64,000 nt of DNA from an uncultured Prevotellaceae bacterium (GCA_900318065.1 ONIY01000005.1:34990-98989); one strand, 5' to 3'; positions 1 to 10,409 are shown, counted from the first letter of the stretch. Program-made: numbers and translations. The notes: generated by a model not told the origin, from the letters alone.

Positions 1-321
1 GAGTTTAAGACAAGCGACGGCACACAGGCGATGCTGTGGATGACCACAGGCTCGAGTTCCATCTCGGGACGCGACTTCGACTCGCTGTTCTCGCTCACCG
101 ACGTGAGACTTCAGTATCCAGAGATATCCTCCGAGACATGGGCCCGCATTGTCGACGGCAAGGTGGCAGTGGGCATGACAAAGCAGGAATGCCGCCTCTC
201 GATGGGGTCGCCCAAGAGCGTGAGGCAGTTGCCCGACCAGACGGGTCTGCGAGAGTACTGGCATTACGACGGAGGAAGGTATCTGTACTTTGTTGACGGA
301 TTATTAAAGGAATACAGATAA
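1..321 (+). CDS. C-terminal part of an unidentified protein (5' end outside window)
   Basis: The reading frame is open from the first base, so the gene begins before the window; the Met codon at 31 is internal. The visible 106 residues include GMTKQECRLSMGSP followed later by REYWHYDGG and YLYFVDGLL. This layout (a G-M-T/S-x-x-E-hydrophobic helix, a G-x-P turn, then a W-x-Y strand pair) resembles the small BamE/SmpA-like fold often used as a periplasmic or lipoprotein domain. That likeness is inference from pattern, and no function is assigned. The stop is followed after one base by the metallo-hydrolase start, so the two are probably co-transcribed. Confidence 0.6.
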   Translation, partial: EFKTSDGTQAMLWMTTGSSSISGRDFDSLFSLTDVRLQYPEISSETWARIVDGKVAVGMTKQECRLSMGSPKSVRQLPDQTGLREYWHYDGGRYLYFVDGLLKEYR

Positions 322-322
322 A

Positions 323-1126
323 ATGGTGAGCGACGGTCTTAAAATAACTTTTCTGGGCAGCGGCACCAGCACAGGAGTGCCACAAATAGGTTGCCAGTGT
401 GAGGTGTGCCGGTCGACCGACCCACGCGACAAGCGACTTAGGCAGTCGGCAGTAGTGGAGTATCGAGGCAAGCGCATCTTGATAGACTGTGGCCCTGACT
501 TTCGCCAGCAGTACCTGGCCTGTGGATGTCCTCATCTCGACGCATTGCTTATCACCCACATCCACTACGATCACGTGGGAGGCCTTGAGGAGCTGCGAGG
601 ATTTCCCAGCTTGCCCATCTATGCCCGTGCCGACGTAATTGCTGCGCTACACTCACGCCTGGCCTACTGCTTTGCCGAGCATCCTTATCCAGGTGTGCCA
701 CATTTCAACCTGGTGGAGATAGACGATAACACCGCCTTTGACTGCTGCGGCATAACCATTGAACCCATACCGGTGCTTCACTACCGCATGCCTATTCTGG
801 GATTCAGAATAGGCCCATTGGCATATATCACCGACTGCAAAACCATTGGTGATGAGCAGATTTTGCGTCTGCACGGTGTTCCATTACTTGTAATCAACGC
901 ATTGCGGCAGGAAGAACACTTGTCGCACCTCTCACTGCCACAAGCACTTGAAGTGATAAACAAAATCAATCCCGGCAGGGCAGTGCTGGTGCACATGAGC
1001 CACCACATGGGACTGCACGAGCAAGTGGCCAAGATCCTGCCTCCAGGAGTGGAACTGGCCTACGATGGCATGGTATTAGAGATTGATAACACAACTGAGG
1101 GTGTTGCAAACTTCAATAATAATTAA
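323..1126 (+). CDS. MBL-fold metallo-hydrolase, PhnP-like
   Basis: The 267-residue protein has the metallo-beta-lactamase metal motif HxHxDH (H79, H81, D83, H84 in THIHYDHVGG) and the N-terminal FLGSGTSTGVP strand-loop. Three cysteines at 24, 26 and 29 (GCQCEVC) match the structural zinc site of PhnP-type phosphodiesterases. PhnP cleaves cyclic ribose phosphate in phosphonate breakdown, but many Bacteroidota homologues lie outside phn operons, as here, so the substrate is unknown. The length is normal for the family. The protein has no signal peptide and should be cytoplasmic. It starts one base after the upstream stop codon, which implies translational coupling. Confidence 0.88.
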   Translation: MVSDGLKITFLGSGTSTGVPQIGCQCEVCRSTDPRDKRLRQSAVVEYRGKRILIDCGPDFRQQYLACGCPHLDALLITHIHYDHVGGLEELRGFPSLPIYARADVIAALHSRLAYCFAEHPYPGVPHFNLVEIDDNTAFDCCGITIEPIPVLHYRMPILGFRIGPLAYITDCKTIGDEQILRLHGVPLLVINALRQEEHLSHLSLPQALEVINKINPGRAVLVHMSHHMGLHEQVAKILPPGVELAYDGMVLEIDNTTEGVANFNNN

Positions 1127-1224
1127 AACCACAAATTAAACAGATTAATCTGTTTTTTTATCGCTTGAAATACAGAATAACAAAAACATTATGTCATCTG
1201 TTTAATCTGAAAAATCTGTGGTTT
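1126..1224. repeat. Imperfect inverted repeat, likely dispersed intergenic element
   Basis: The left arm (1126-1146) contains AACCACAAATTAAACAGATT. The right arm (1196-1224) contains ATCTGTTTAATCTG followed by AAAATCTGTGGTTT, the near reverse complement with an internal extension. The 12-mer family CAGATTAATCTG/ATCTGTTTAATCTG recurs inside both arms, so the unit is itself partly palindromic. It lies directly after the metallo-hydrolase stop. Copies elsewhere in the genome cannot be checked from this window. Confidence 0.5.
1138..1159 (+). terminator. Putative intrinsic terminator after the metallo-hydrolase gene
   Basis: AAACAGATTAATCTGTTT (1138-1155) is a perfect 18-nt palindrome that can form a 7-bp stem with a TTAA loop, and it runs into a T tract ending at 1158. 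The stem is A/T-rich and therefore modest. Confidence 0.5.
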
Positions 1225-1321
1225 ATTTAGTTTTTGAAACTGCCTCTGGAGGTGAGTATGACAAGCATTTGACCTCTTCGAGGTTGCCACTCGAGTATTG
1301 CAACACTTTTTCAATAAAGAT

Positions 1322-1358
1322 AACTGCCGCAGGAGCAATCAGCACTCCCGCGGCAGTT
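1322..1358 (-). terminator. Intrinsic terminator of the downstream MFS gene
   Basis: Arms 1322-1335 and 1345-1358 pair over 14 bp with one A:C mismatch around a 9-nt loop. The hairpin begins four bases beyond the stop codon of the minus-strand MFS gene. The T-rich stretch after it on the minus strand (TTATCTTTATTG) is weak but present. Confidence 0.7.
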
Positions 1359-1362
1359 TTGT

Positions 1363-2742
1363 TTACTTATCGTTGATGTTGGCCTTTTGCAGACCGTAGT
1401 TCTTGCGCCGGTCAATGATTAGCAGCATCACCGATACGATAATTGCCGCTATGCCAATTCCGGTGAAAATCCACATCGCCTGGGTGTAGTCGACAGTGTC
1501 GCCCGTGGTGTTGCGTTGCAGCACACCGCCAATGACGATGGGAATGAGCATCAATCCAATGTTCTGAATGTAGTAAATGATAGAATAGGCAGTGCCAAGC
1601 TGCTTCATGGGCACAATCTTGGGCACCGCAGGCCATAGCACACTTGGCAGCAGTGAGAAAGCTATGCCCAGAATGAGCATCAGGCTAACAGCGAGGACGC
1701 TTGAATTGAGGGGCAGGGCAAATACCATGAGCACAACAGTGAGCATCACAGTGCCAATAATCATGATGGTGGCACCCTTGCCAATCTTGTCGTACATGCC
1801 GCCAAACAACGGCGTGAGCACAATCGAAGTGTAGGGCAGGATTGCCGGGATGTTGCCTGCAAGCGACGGCTCAACACCATATTTCGCTATCATCATCTTA
1901 GTGGCGAAATCCAGGAACGGGTACAGCGCCGAATAGTAGAGCATGCACAGGATTGTGATGAGCCAGAATCCTGGATTCTTCATCGTGACACGCATGTCGC
2001 TGAAGTGAAACTTCTCGTCGTCATCGCTTGAAGTGTCACTGCTTGGCGCATCGGCTTTGCGATCAATGGAGCAGTACACCAGATAAATGATGAGTCCAAC
2101 GCCCACAGCAAAGAGGCCAACGAGGATTGGCGTGCTGAGCGAGAAATCACTCGCCAGCTTGGGTGCACCCGACAGGGCAAGGCCCGTTCCCAGGCGCGCC
2201 AGTGCCACCTGGATGCCCATGGCCAGCGCCATCTCCTTGCCAGTAAACCACTTTACGACTACCTTGGAGACCGTGATGCCACACAGCTCATATCCCACTC
2301 CAAACGTGGCAAAGCCCAGTGCGGCTACTACCACTTGCAACTTGATGGCAGGATCGTTGTAACCAAGCCACTGAAGATTTAGATTAACCACATGAGATGG
2401 GTCCATAAATGCTATGGCATAGTAGTCGATGGCAGTGCCGCCCAGCATAAGGATGCATGACAGGGCACCTGCGAAGCGCACGCCTGTCTTATCGAGGATG
2501 ATGCCTCCCACAAAGAGCATGAGCAGGAACACGTTGAAGAAACCTCTTGATCCAGCCAGGATGCCAAACTCGCCGCTTGTCCATCCCATGCCGCCTTCGC
2601 CAGTGGGCAACTCCAGGAAGTACTGCAAGGGCGACATCTGCTTAGCCACGATATATCCCATCATCATGGTCACCGAGACTAAGCCCAGGACCGCCCAGCG
2701 CAGGGCAGGGGAGTTGTTGATTTTTTGAGCAACTTTTGTCAT
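1363..2742 (-). CDS. MFS transporter, tandem copy 2
   Basis: Major facilitator superfamily membrane transporter of 459 residues with about twelve hydrophobic segments. The motif GGIILDKTGVRFAG after the second segment is the MFS loop 2-3 signature (G-x-x-x-D-K-x-G-x-R), and GGMYDKIGKGAT is its second-half counterpart. A longer frame reaches 2781, but that start lies inside the terminator of the upstream gene. The ATG at 2742 gives MTKVAQKINNSPALRWA, which aligns with the paralogue MTQTVKKTLRDSAGMRW, so 2742 is chosen. The substrate cannot be read from the sequence; a cytoplasmic-membrane symporter is the family expectation. Its paralogue lies directly upstream. Confidence 0.88.
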   Translation of the reverse strand: MTKVAQKINNSPALRWAVLGLVSVTMMMGYIVAKQMSPLQYFLELPTGEGGMGWTSGEFGILAGSRGFFNVFLLMLFVGGIILDKTGVRFAGALSCILMLGGTAIDYYAIAFMDPSHVVNLNLQWLGYNDPAIKLQVVVAALGFATFGVGYELCGITVSKVVVKWFTGKEMALAMGIQVALARLGTGLALSGAPKLASDFSLSTPILVGLFAVGVGLIIYLVYCSIDRKADAPSSDTSSDDDEKFHFSDMRVTMKNPGFWLITILCMLYYSALYPFLDFATKMMIAKYGVEPSLAGNIPAILPYTSIVLTPLFGGMYDKIGKGATIMIIGTVMLTVVLMVFALPLNSSVLAVSLMLILGIAFSLLPSVLWPAVPKIVPMKQLGTAYSIIYYIQNIGLMLIPIVIGGVLQRNTTGDTVDYTQAMWIFTGIGIAAIIVSVMLLIIDRRKNYGLQKANINDK

Positions 2743-2747
2743 ATCAT

Positions 2748-2789
2748 AAAAACAGGGCGTGGCAGCCACTGTGAGCAACACACGCCCTG
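2748..2789 (-). terminator. Rho-independent terminator between the two MFS genes
   Basis: On the minus strand CAGGGCGTG (2781-2789) and CACGCCCTG (2753-2761) form a perfect 9-bp G/C-rich stem, followed at once by five T residues (2748-2752). It lies downstream of the first MFS gene and ends five bases before the start codon of the second, so it can control read-through into that gene. Confidence 0.85.
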
Positions 2790-2816
2790 AAAGATAAGTT
2801 TCTAATTTACGGTTGA

Positions 2817-4481
2817 TTATGCCTGGGCAGGTTTCTCCTCGGGCTTGATGTTGGGCTCCTCAAGACCGTAACCCTTCTTCTTGTCAACAGCTTTCAGATA
2901 AATAGAGATAAGCAAAGCTGCAATACCAAGAATGGCGAGCATTACAAGTGCCCAAGTGTAGTCAAGTTCGTGAGCAGCAGTGCCCTCGGCGTTGGTCTTC
3001 TGAAGAACTATACCAATAAGAGTTGGGAAGAGTCCCAGACCAATGTTCTGAATCCAGAAGATGGCGGCATAGGCCGAACCAATGATCTTCTCATCTACCA
3101 GCTTGGGAACCGAAGGCCACAATGCGGCAGGAACGAGAGAGAAAGAAGCTCCAAGAACCAGGATTGTGACATAGGCCACTACGGTACCACCAACGGTGTT
3201 GCCCTTGAATTCTGGCAAGATGAAAGCGAATGTCAAGTGGCAAACAACGAGTAGGATAGAACCAAGCATGAGCATAGATGCAGCCTTACCCTTGTGGTCA
3301 ACGTAGTTACCCAAGATTGGGGTGATGGCAACAGCCAGGAGTGGGAACACAGCAAAGATTGTCTCGGCAGTGCCACGCATGTAACCCATGTAGCAGTAAA
3401 TTACAAGTGCTACGATAGCGAGACACATCAAGCCATACTTCATTCCTTTCTTCTTAGAGAAGTTGCTGGAGAACGAGCAAATGGCAACAATAAGCATGAT
3501 GATGTACTGAACAACAGTTACCGAGATTGGGAATCCCTCGGTGCTGCCACCCCAGTAGGTGCTAGGATCGGCAGGGTTAAGTGTCAGGTTGCACTGAAGC
3601 ATGTTCACGGCATACTTCTGGAATGGGAAGATAGCACTGTAATAGAGCACGCAGAGCAAAGCAACAAGCCAGAAACCAAGGCTGGTGAAAATCTTGCCAA
3701 GGTCGCTGATCTTGAATGGGTCGTCTTTCTCCTCGGCCTCACCAGTTTGAGAGTCGAGCTTCTTGTCCATGAAGAAGTAAACGATGAACATTATCAGGGC
3801 GATGCACAGCAGAACTACACCAAACTTAACGGCATTGTCGACATGTACCTCACCACCCAGTTTAGCAAAGAATGGGGCAAAGATCATGCAAGTAGCAACG
3901 CCAAGGCGAGCAAGAGCCATCTCTGAACCCATAGCCAAGGCTGTCTCACGGCCCTTGAACCATTTCACAATACCGCGCGAAACAGTGATACCTGCCATCT
4001 CGCAGCCGCTACCAAAGAGCATGAAACCTATTGCTGCAAGTTTTGCAGAACCTGGCATGCCATCGGCAAAAGGCAGAATTGTGCCAATGATGGGAATGTC
4101 ACCGTCCCAGTTCAGGTTGTTGGTGAACCACTGTCCCAGAGGAGTGGCATCAAAGCCGTCGGTCACAGCATAGAACTTAATGATACCACCAATGAGCATC
4201 ACAGCACCCGAGAGGACGGCAGTGAAGCGCACGCCCATCTTGTCGAGGATGATACCGGCAATGATCAAGAAGAATACATAGACGTTAAGGAATACCTCAG
4301 CACCTTGCATGCGGCCAAAGGCAGCGCTGTCCCAGCCACGAGTCTCTTGCATTAAGTCCTTGATTGGCGAGAGAATGTCCATGAACACATAACTGCAGAA
4401 CATGGCCAGTGCCAATAACAAAAGTGCGGTCCAACGCATTCCTGCTGAATCGCGAAGTGTTTTTTTAACTGTTTGTGTCAT
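2817..4481 (-). CDS. MFS transporter, tandem copy 1 (long form)
   Basis: A 554-residue MFS membrane transporter closely related to its downstream neighbour: both share the LDKMGVRF/LDKTGVRF loop, a PVLGNYVDHKGKAA-like second-half loop and a LWPSVPKLV/LWPAVPKIV segment. It is about 95 residues longer, mainly through an insertion near residues 300-380 that adds a polar stretch and extra hydrophobic segments (NFSKKKGMKYGLMCLAIVAL). The C-terminus ends in a charged tail, EEPNIKPEEKPAQA. A TATCTTTG promoter lies about 58 bases upstream. The substrate is unknown. The tandem arrangement indicates local duplication followed by divergence. Confidence 0.88.
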   Translation of the reverse strand: MTQTVKKTLRDSAGMRWTALLLLALAMFCSYVFMDILSPIKDLMQETRGWDSAAFGRMQGAEVFLNVYVFFLIIAGIILDKMGVRFTAVLSGAVMLIGGIIKFYAVTDGFDATPLGQWFTNNLNWDGDIPIIGTILPFADGMPGSAKLAAIGFMLFGSGCEMAGITVSRGIVKWFKGRETALAMGSEMALARLGVATCMIFAPFFAKLGGEVHVDNAVKFGVVLLCIALIMFIVYFFMDKKLDSQTGEAEEKDDPFKISDLGKIFTSLGFWLVALLCVLYYSAIFPFQKYAVNMLQCNLTLNPADPSTYWGGSTEGFPISVTVVQYIIMLIVAICSFSSNFSKKKGMKYGLMCLAIVALVIYCYMGYMRGTAETIFAVFPLLAVAITPILGNYVDHKGKAASMLMLGSILLVVCHLTFAFILPEFKGNTVGGTVVAYVTILVLGASFSLVPAALWPSVPKLVDEKIIGSAYAAIFWIQNIGLGLFPTLIGIVLQKTNAEGTAAHELDYTWALVMLAILGIAALLISIYLKAVDKKKGYGLEEPNIKPEEKPAQA

Positions 4482-4538
4482 ACTGATTTGTAATTAGTTT
4501 TATGTTGTTTATGTTTATAAGTTTCAGAAATACGAGTG

Positions 4539-4546
4539 CAAAGATA
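4539..4546 (-). promoter_or_regulatory. Bacteroidota -7 promoter element for the MFS pair
   Basis: The minus strand reads TATCTTTG, an exact match to TAnnTTTG, 58 bases before the MFS start codon. No clear TTTG at -33 is visible. Confidence 0.6.
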
Positions 4547-4701
4547 CATTATTTTATTTAAATAGACTAATAAAATTTATGACAAAATGTCGCTTGGAGG
4601 CAAAAGAGTGTGTTTGGCACAGATTGTGCATAGAGTAGGGCAGTGACGATTGAATTGTTACAATATTGCAAATAATATATTAACTTAAAACTTATAATAA
4701 A

Positions 4702-4977
4702 ATGACTATTAAACCATTAAGTGACAGAGTTCTTATCGAACCTGCAAAAGCCGAAGAAGTTACTGCTGGCGGTATCATCATTCCCGACAGCGCTAAAGAG
4801 AAACCCTTAAAGGGAGTAGTAAAAGCCGTTGGTCATGGCACCAAGGACGAAGAAATGGTAGTAAAAGCTGGTGACACTGTGCTCTATGGCAAGTATGCCG
4901 GTACCGAGATTGAAGTGGATGGCGCAAAACTGCTGATGATGCGTCAGAGTGACATTTTGGCAATTGTAGAAGAATAA
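4702..4977 (+). CDS. groES: Co-chaperonin GroES
   Basis: A 91-residue co-chaperonin with the family opening [17 protein letters not shown], the mobile-loop region [15 protein letters not shown], and the C-terminal pattern [17 protein letters not shown]. GroES forms the heptameric lid of the GroEL folding chamber in the cytoplasm. It lies 19 bases upstream of groEL in the usual order. The A/T-rich upstream region has a near-match to the -7 box (TACAATATTG around 4659) but no perfect TAnnTTTG. No CIRCE-type inverted repeat is seen. Confidence 0.97.
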   Translation: MTIKPLSDRVLIEPAKAEEVTAGGIIIPDSAKEKPLKGVVKAVGHGTKDEEMVVKAGDTVLYGKYAGTEIEVDGAKLLMMRQSDILAIVEE

Positions 4978-4993
4978 AAGAAAGGAAACATAA

Positions 4994-6644
<1,651 letters not shown>

Positions 6645-6673
6645 TCATTAGAAAATTTATATAACCGCTACTG

Positions 6674-6713
6674 CAGGGGTAGACGCCATCGATGGTATCT
6701 ACCCCTGTTTTTT
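6674..6713 (+). terminator. Rho-independent terminator of groES-groEL
   Basis: CAGGGGTAGA (6674-6683) pairs with TCTACCCCTG (6698-6707). The inner CCAT/ATGG extends the stem to a nearly continuous 34-nt hairpin. Six T residues follow at 6708-6713. Confidence 0.93.
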
Positions 6714-7181
6714 GTTTGCCGTTGATTTTAAAACTGATGCCTATCTAAGTAAAATTCATGCTATTGTGAAATTGTGGGCATTTATCGTTGCTGCTGATTA
6801 GGCTGGTTGTGGTTGCTCTTTTGTTGGTTTGTTTGTAATAATTATAAACTATTTTACGTTAAAAAATTGCACAATTATAGATTTATTAGTACTTTTGTAG
6901 GCTTAAAAGGGACCTTTTGTTGATAAGTGACAAGAGGTTTATTTAAGTGAAAAAATGGGCTAAACAATTTAATTCGTTGAGTGACAGTTTTTTATATGTC
7001 ATTTGATGTCCTAGAATTATATGCGTTGGTCATCGGTTGTGGTCTGTAAGGCCAGTAAAAAATCCAAATCAGTCCATTTCAAGTGTTATAGTGGTTGCAA
7101 AGTTGAAAGATTGATTTTCGCAACACATTCACGACAATCAAGAACCATAATCCTGAATAATAACTTTTAAAACCAATTTAT
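6714..7181 (+). other. Intergenic stretch with capsule promoter and long leader
   Basis: No gene is seen. It holds the promoter at 6890-6897 and then an A/T-rich leader of about 280 bases before wza. In the leader, AAAAG (6907) can pair with CTTTT around a GGAC loop, and TGACA (6982-6986) with TGTCA (6997-7001). A long leader before an export operon is the place where Bacteroides capsule loci are usually controlled by antitermination, but no NusG-like UpxY gene is in the window. Confidence 0.5.
6890..6897 (+). promoter_or_regulatory. Promoter of the polysaccharide export operon
   Basis: TACTTTTG matches TAnnTTTG exactly. TTG at 6867-6869 lies 20 bases upstream, near the -33 position. Confidence 0.65.
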
Positions 7182-7976
7182 ATGAAATTCAGAAATTTAA
7201 TCATGTTGTCGGTACTGACTCTGTTGGTAACATCATGTACAGCCCCTAAATTGGGCTATTTCCAGGATGTTCAGTCGGGTCAAGTGCAGCAACTCCAAAC
7301 ACCCGAGCTCGTGACAATTCAGCCTGGTGACAAATTGTCGATTCTTGTTGGCAGTAAAGACCCGGGATTGGCCTATCTGTTCAACCTGCAAATCGTGGGT
7401 CGCTACAGAACCTCACAGTCCGACGCCAATCTGACAACAAGCCAGGTGGCCAGTTACACAGTCGACGGTGATGGTTTCATCGATTTCCCTGTGCTGGGCA
7501 AGCTTCACATTGCCGGAAAGACTCGTAGCGAGATAGCAGCCTTTGTCAAGAATGAGCTCATCAGCCGCCAGATGCTCAAGGACCCAGTTGTCACAGTCGA
7601 CTTCCTTGACCTCTTCTTCTCGGTGATGGGTGAGGTGAACAGTCCTGGCCGCTTCTTGATGGACCACGACAAGACCACACTTATTGATGCCTTGAGCCGC
7701 GCAGGCGACTTGACCATTAACGGCCGTCGCGACAATGTGCTTGTGATGCGTGAGTATGAAGGCAAAAATATGGCTTACCGAATTGACTTGACCAACATGC
7801 AGAGTCTTTATCAATCGCCCGTCTATTACTTGAAGCAGGGCGATATGATCTATGTTGAGCCTAACGAGAAGAAAGCCCGCGAGTCGACAGCGATGGGAAA
7901 CACGCTGCTGCAACCCACTCTCTGGATTTCGCTTGCGTCGTTGCTTACATCGATTTCGGTATTAATATTTAAATAA
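7182..7976 (+). CDS. wza: Polysaccharide export outer-membrane lipoprotein, Wza family
   Basis: The 264-residue protein begins with a lipoprotein signal ending at Cys19 (LLVTSC), so it should be lipidated and sorted to the outer membrane. The N-terminal half carries the poly-export domain (IQPGDKLSILVGSKDP, then DGFIDFPVLGKLHIAGKT). The second half carries SLBB-like strands (FSVMGEVNSPGRFLMD, YLKQGDMIYVEPNEKKA). A hydrophobic C-terminal segment (about 248-263) matches the helix that forms the Wza pore. It should act with the Wzc-like kinase, which starts eight bases after its stop, to export the repeat-unit polymer. It is shorter than E. coli Wza, as is normal in Bacteroidota. Confidence 0.93.
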   Translation: MKFRNLIMLSVLTLLVTSCTAPKLGYFQDVQSGQVQQLQTPELVTIQPGDKLSILVGSKDPGLAYLFNLQIVGRYRTSQSDANLTTSQVASYTVDGDGFIDFPVLGKLHIAGKTRSEIAAFVKNELISRQMLKDPVVTVDFLDLFFSVMGEVNSPGRFLMDHDKTTLIDALSRAGDLTINGRRDNVLVMREYEGKNMAYRIDLTNMQSLYQSPVYYLKQGDMIYVEPNEKKARESTAMGNTLLQPTLWISLASLLTSISVLIFK

Positions 7977-7984
7977 TCAAAATA

Positions 7985-10402
7985 ATGGCTGAAGAAACAA
8001 CCCCCAAACAATATAAGCAACCATCACCCAAAAACGAGGATTTTGAGAAAATCCAGGAGTGGCTGTATCTGTGCCTATCGCGCTGGTACTGGTTTGCCCT
8101 CTCGTTGATTGTTGCGTTTGGTCTTGCGTTACTATATCTGCTGGTAACCACGCCATCCTACACTCGCAAGGCATCTATCCTCATCAAGGATGAAGAGAAA
8201 AACCGCTCGTTGTCTAGCGAGTTTGGACAGTTTACCGATATAGGATTTGGCGTGGGCAAGACTAATCTTTACAACGAGATGATTACGCTTGCGTCACCAT
8301 CCTATATGCTCGATGTTGTGAAAGATTTGCATCTCGACATGAATTACATGACCGATGGCAGGTTCCATGAAATAACCCTCTATGGAAAGACCCAGCCAGT
8401 GGTAGTGTCGTTGCCAGATATCGACCCCGAAGAATATGGCGCTTTCACCATGTATCTCAAGCCTAACAACGTTGTTGAACTGACCGACTTTTTCGATGTA
8501 AATCACGAAACGCCGGTAAACACTCTCATAAAAGGCGAGTTGGGCAAAGCAATACAGACGCCTATAGGCAAAGTCCTTGTCACTCCCACCCAAAATTATG
8601 TGGGAAAATATGACACTCCCATCAGGGTGAAAAAGAACCGCCTCACCGATGTCGCCAATTCCTATGCCAGCCGACTTGTCATAGAGCTTAATCAGGAGCG
8701 TGCTTCGGTGATTGACATCTCATTGACCGATCATTCGGCCGAGAGAGCCGAGAATATCCTCAACAAGCTCTTTGAGGTGTATAACAACAAGTGGGTTGAA
8801 GACATCAACAAGCAGGCAATCAGTACCACCTCATTTATTGATGAGGAGCTCAGGACCATTGAGAGCCAACTTGGAACTGTTGATGCCGATATTGCCCAGC
8901 AGAAGAGTGCCACCCTCACACCCGACCTTGGGGTTGCCACTCAAATTAATCTGGGCCGAATAGAGAATTCTACCACACAGCTGCTTGAGCTTGACAACCA
9001 GATTTATATGGCCAAGATGATCAAGGGCCAGCTCTCGGGCAATAAGATGGAGGTGCTGCCAGCCAACACCGGCATCAGCAATCAAGCCGTGTCGGCACAA
9101 ATCAAGGATTTCAACGAAAAAGTGATCCAGCGCAATAGCCTTATTGAGAACAGTGGTATCAACAACCCACTTATCCAGGACCTTGATGAGCAACTCTCGG
9201 CAACTCGTTCATCTATCATAAGATCGCTTGACAACGAGATCTCCACTCTTACCGACAAGAAAAACAGCCTTGAGACAACAAAGACCGAGGCCACAAGAAA
9301 AGTGGAGAGCAGCCCTATACAAGCCAAAGACTTGCTTGGCGTAGAGCGCCAGCAGAAGGTAAAAGAGCAGCTTTACTTGTTCTTGCTGCAAAAGCGCGAG
9401 GAGAACCAGCTGTCGAAGGCCTACACTGCCTATAACACCAAGATGCTGAATCCTCCATCGGGAAAGCGTTCTCCCTCTTATCCCGTGAAGATCAACGTCT
9501 TGATCATTGCCATGGTGCTGGGATTGTTGATCCCCATGTTAATCCTGTTCATTGTCAACAACATGAGCACCAAGGTTAAAGGCCGCAAGGATATTGAGAT
9601 TCTCACTATGCCATTCATTGGCGAGATACCATTGTCTTATCGCAAGTACAAAGGACTCTTTGCGCTGCTCAACAAGCGCCACGAGGTGCGTGAGATTGTG
9701 GTTCAAGAGAAGAATGGCAACAACATCAACGAGGCGTTTCGCGTTGTGCGCACCAACTTGGAGTTTGTCCTTGGCAAGGACAACAAGGTGATGATGTTCA
9801 CATCTTCCAACGTGGGCTCGGGTAAGACATTCATCTCCACCAACCTTGCCACCAGTTTCGCCATTAAGGGCAAGAAGACACTTCTCATCGACCTTGACCT
9901 TCGCAAGGCATCAATGTCAACATTCGTTGACTCGCCACAGCGAGGCATCTCGGATTACCTTAATGGACAGTATGATAAACTTGAGGACGTGCTTGTTAAA
10001 GGTCGCATCCACAAGGGGCTTGACGTGCTGCCTGTAGGTACCATCCCTCCCAACCCAACCGAGCTGCTCTTCAGCGAGAGGTTGTCTATGTTGATCAAGA
10101 AAATGAGGGATGAGTATGACCTTATTGTGATCGACAGTCCTCCAATCGACATCGTTGCCGATGCCTCAATTATCAATAACCTTGTCGACGTTACCGTTTA
10201 CGTGCTTCGCTCGGGCTTGATGGACCGCCAAATGCTTCCTGAGATCGAGAAGTATTACAACGAGAAGCGATTCAACAATATGGTTCTGCTGCTCAATGGC
10301 ACTACCGTGGAGAGCAACGGTTATGGTTATCGTCGCTACGGTTATGGCTATGGTTATGGCTACGGCTATGGCTATGGCAACGAGAAGAAAAAGAAAAAAT
10401 AA
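7985..10402 (+). CDS. wzc: Polysaccharide co-polymerase with tyrosine autokinase domain, Wzc family
   Basis: An 805-residue inner-membrane protein. A transmembrane segment lies near residues 33-53 (WFALSLIVAFGLALLYLLV), followed by a long periplasmic coiled-coil region and a second membrane segment near 502-524. The cytoplasmic BY-kinase domain has Walker A SSNVGSGKTFISTN near residue 610 and Walker A' LLIDLDLRKAS near 637. The C-terminus is a tyrosine cluster of GYGYGYG repeats (about 778-798), then a lysine tail. In this family cycles of phosphorylation of the Tyr cluster control chain length and export with Wza. It belongs to the same operon as wza. Confidence 0.95.
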   Translation: MAEETTPKQYKQPSPKNEDFEKIQEWLYLCLSRWYWFALSLIVAFGLALLYLLVTTPSYTRKASILIKDEEKNRSLSSEFGQFTDIGFGVGKTNLYNEMITLASPSYMLDVVKDLHLDMNYMTDGRFHEITLYGKTQPVVVSLPDIDPEEYGAFTMYLKPNNVVELTDFFDVNHETPVNTLIKGELGKAIQTPIGKVLVTPTQNYVGKYDTPIRVKKNRLTDVANSYASRLVIELNQERASVIDISLTDHSAERAENILNKLFEVYNNKWVEDINKQAISTTSFIDEELRTIESQLGTVDADIAQQKSATLTPDLGVATQINLGRIENSTTQLLELDNQIYMAKMIKGQLSGNKMEVLPANTGISNQAVSAQIKDFNEKVIQRNSLIENSGINNPLIQDLDEQLSATRSSIIRSLDNEISTLTDKKNSLETTKTEATRKVESSPIQAKDLLGVERQQKVKEQLYLFLLQKREENQLSKAYTAYNTKMLNPPSGKRSPSYPVKINVLIIAMVLGLLIPMLILFIVNNMSTKVKGRKDIEILTMPFIGEIPLSYRKYKGLFALLNKRHEVREIVVQEKNGNNINEAFRVVRTNLEFVLGKDNKVMMFTSSNVGSGKTFISTNLATSFAIKGKKTLLIDLDLRKASMSTFVDSPQRGISDYLNGQYDKLEDVLVKGRIHKGLDVLPVGTIPPNPTELLFSERLSMLIKKMRDEYDLIVIDSPPIDIVADASIINNLVDVTVYVLRSGLMDRQMLPEIEKYYNEKRFNNMVLLLNGTTVESNGYGYRRYGYGYGYGYGYGYGNEKKKKK
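10319..10380 (+). repeat. Hexamer repeat tract encoding the Wzc tyrosine cluster
   Basis: The tract is built from GGTTAT and GGCTAT/GGCTAC hexamers, each coding Gly-Tyr, broken once by CGTCGC (Arg-Arg). Changes in repeat number keep the frame and would change the number of phospho-acceptor tyrosines. Confidence 0.8.
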
Positions 10403-10409
10403 GTTTTAG

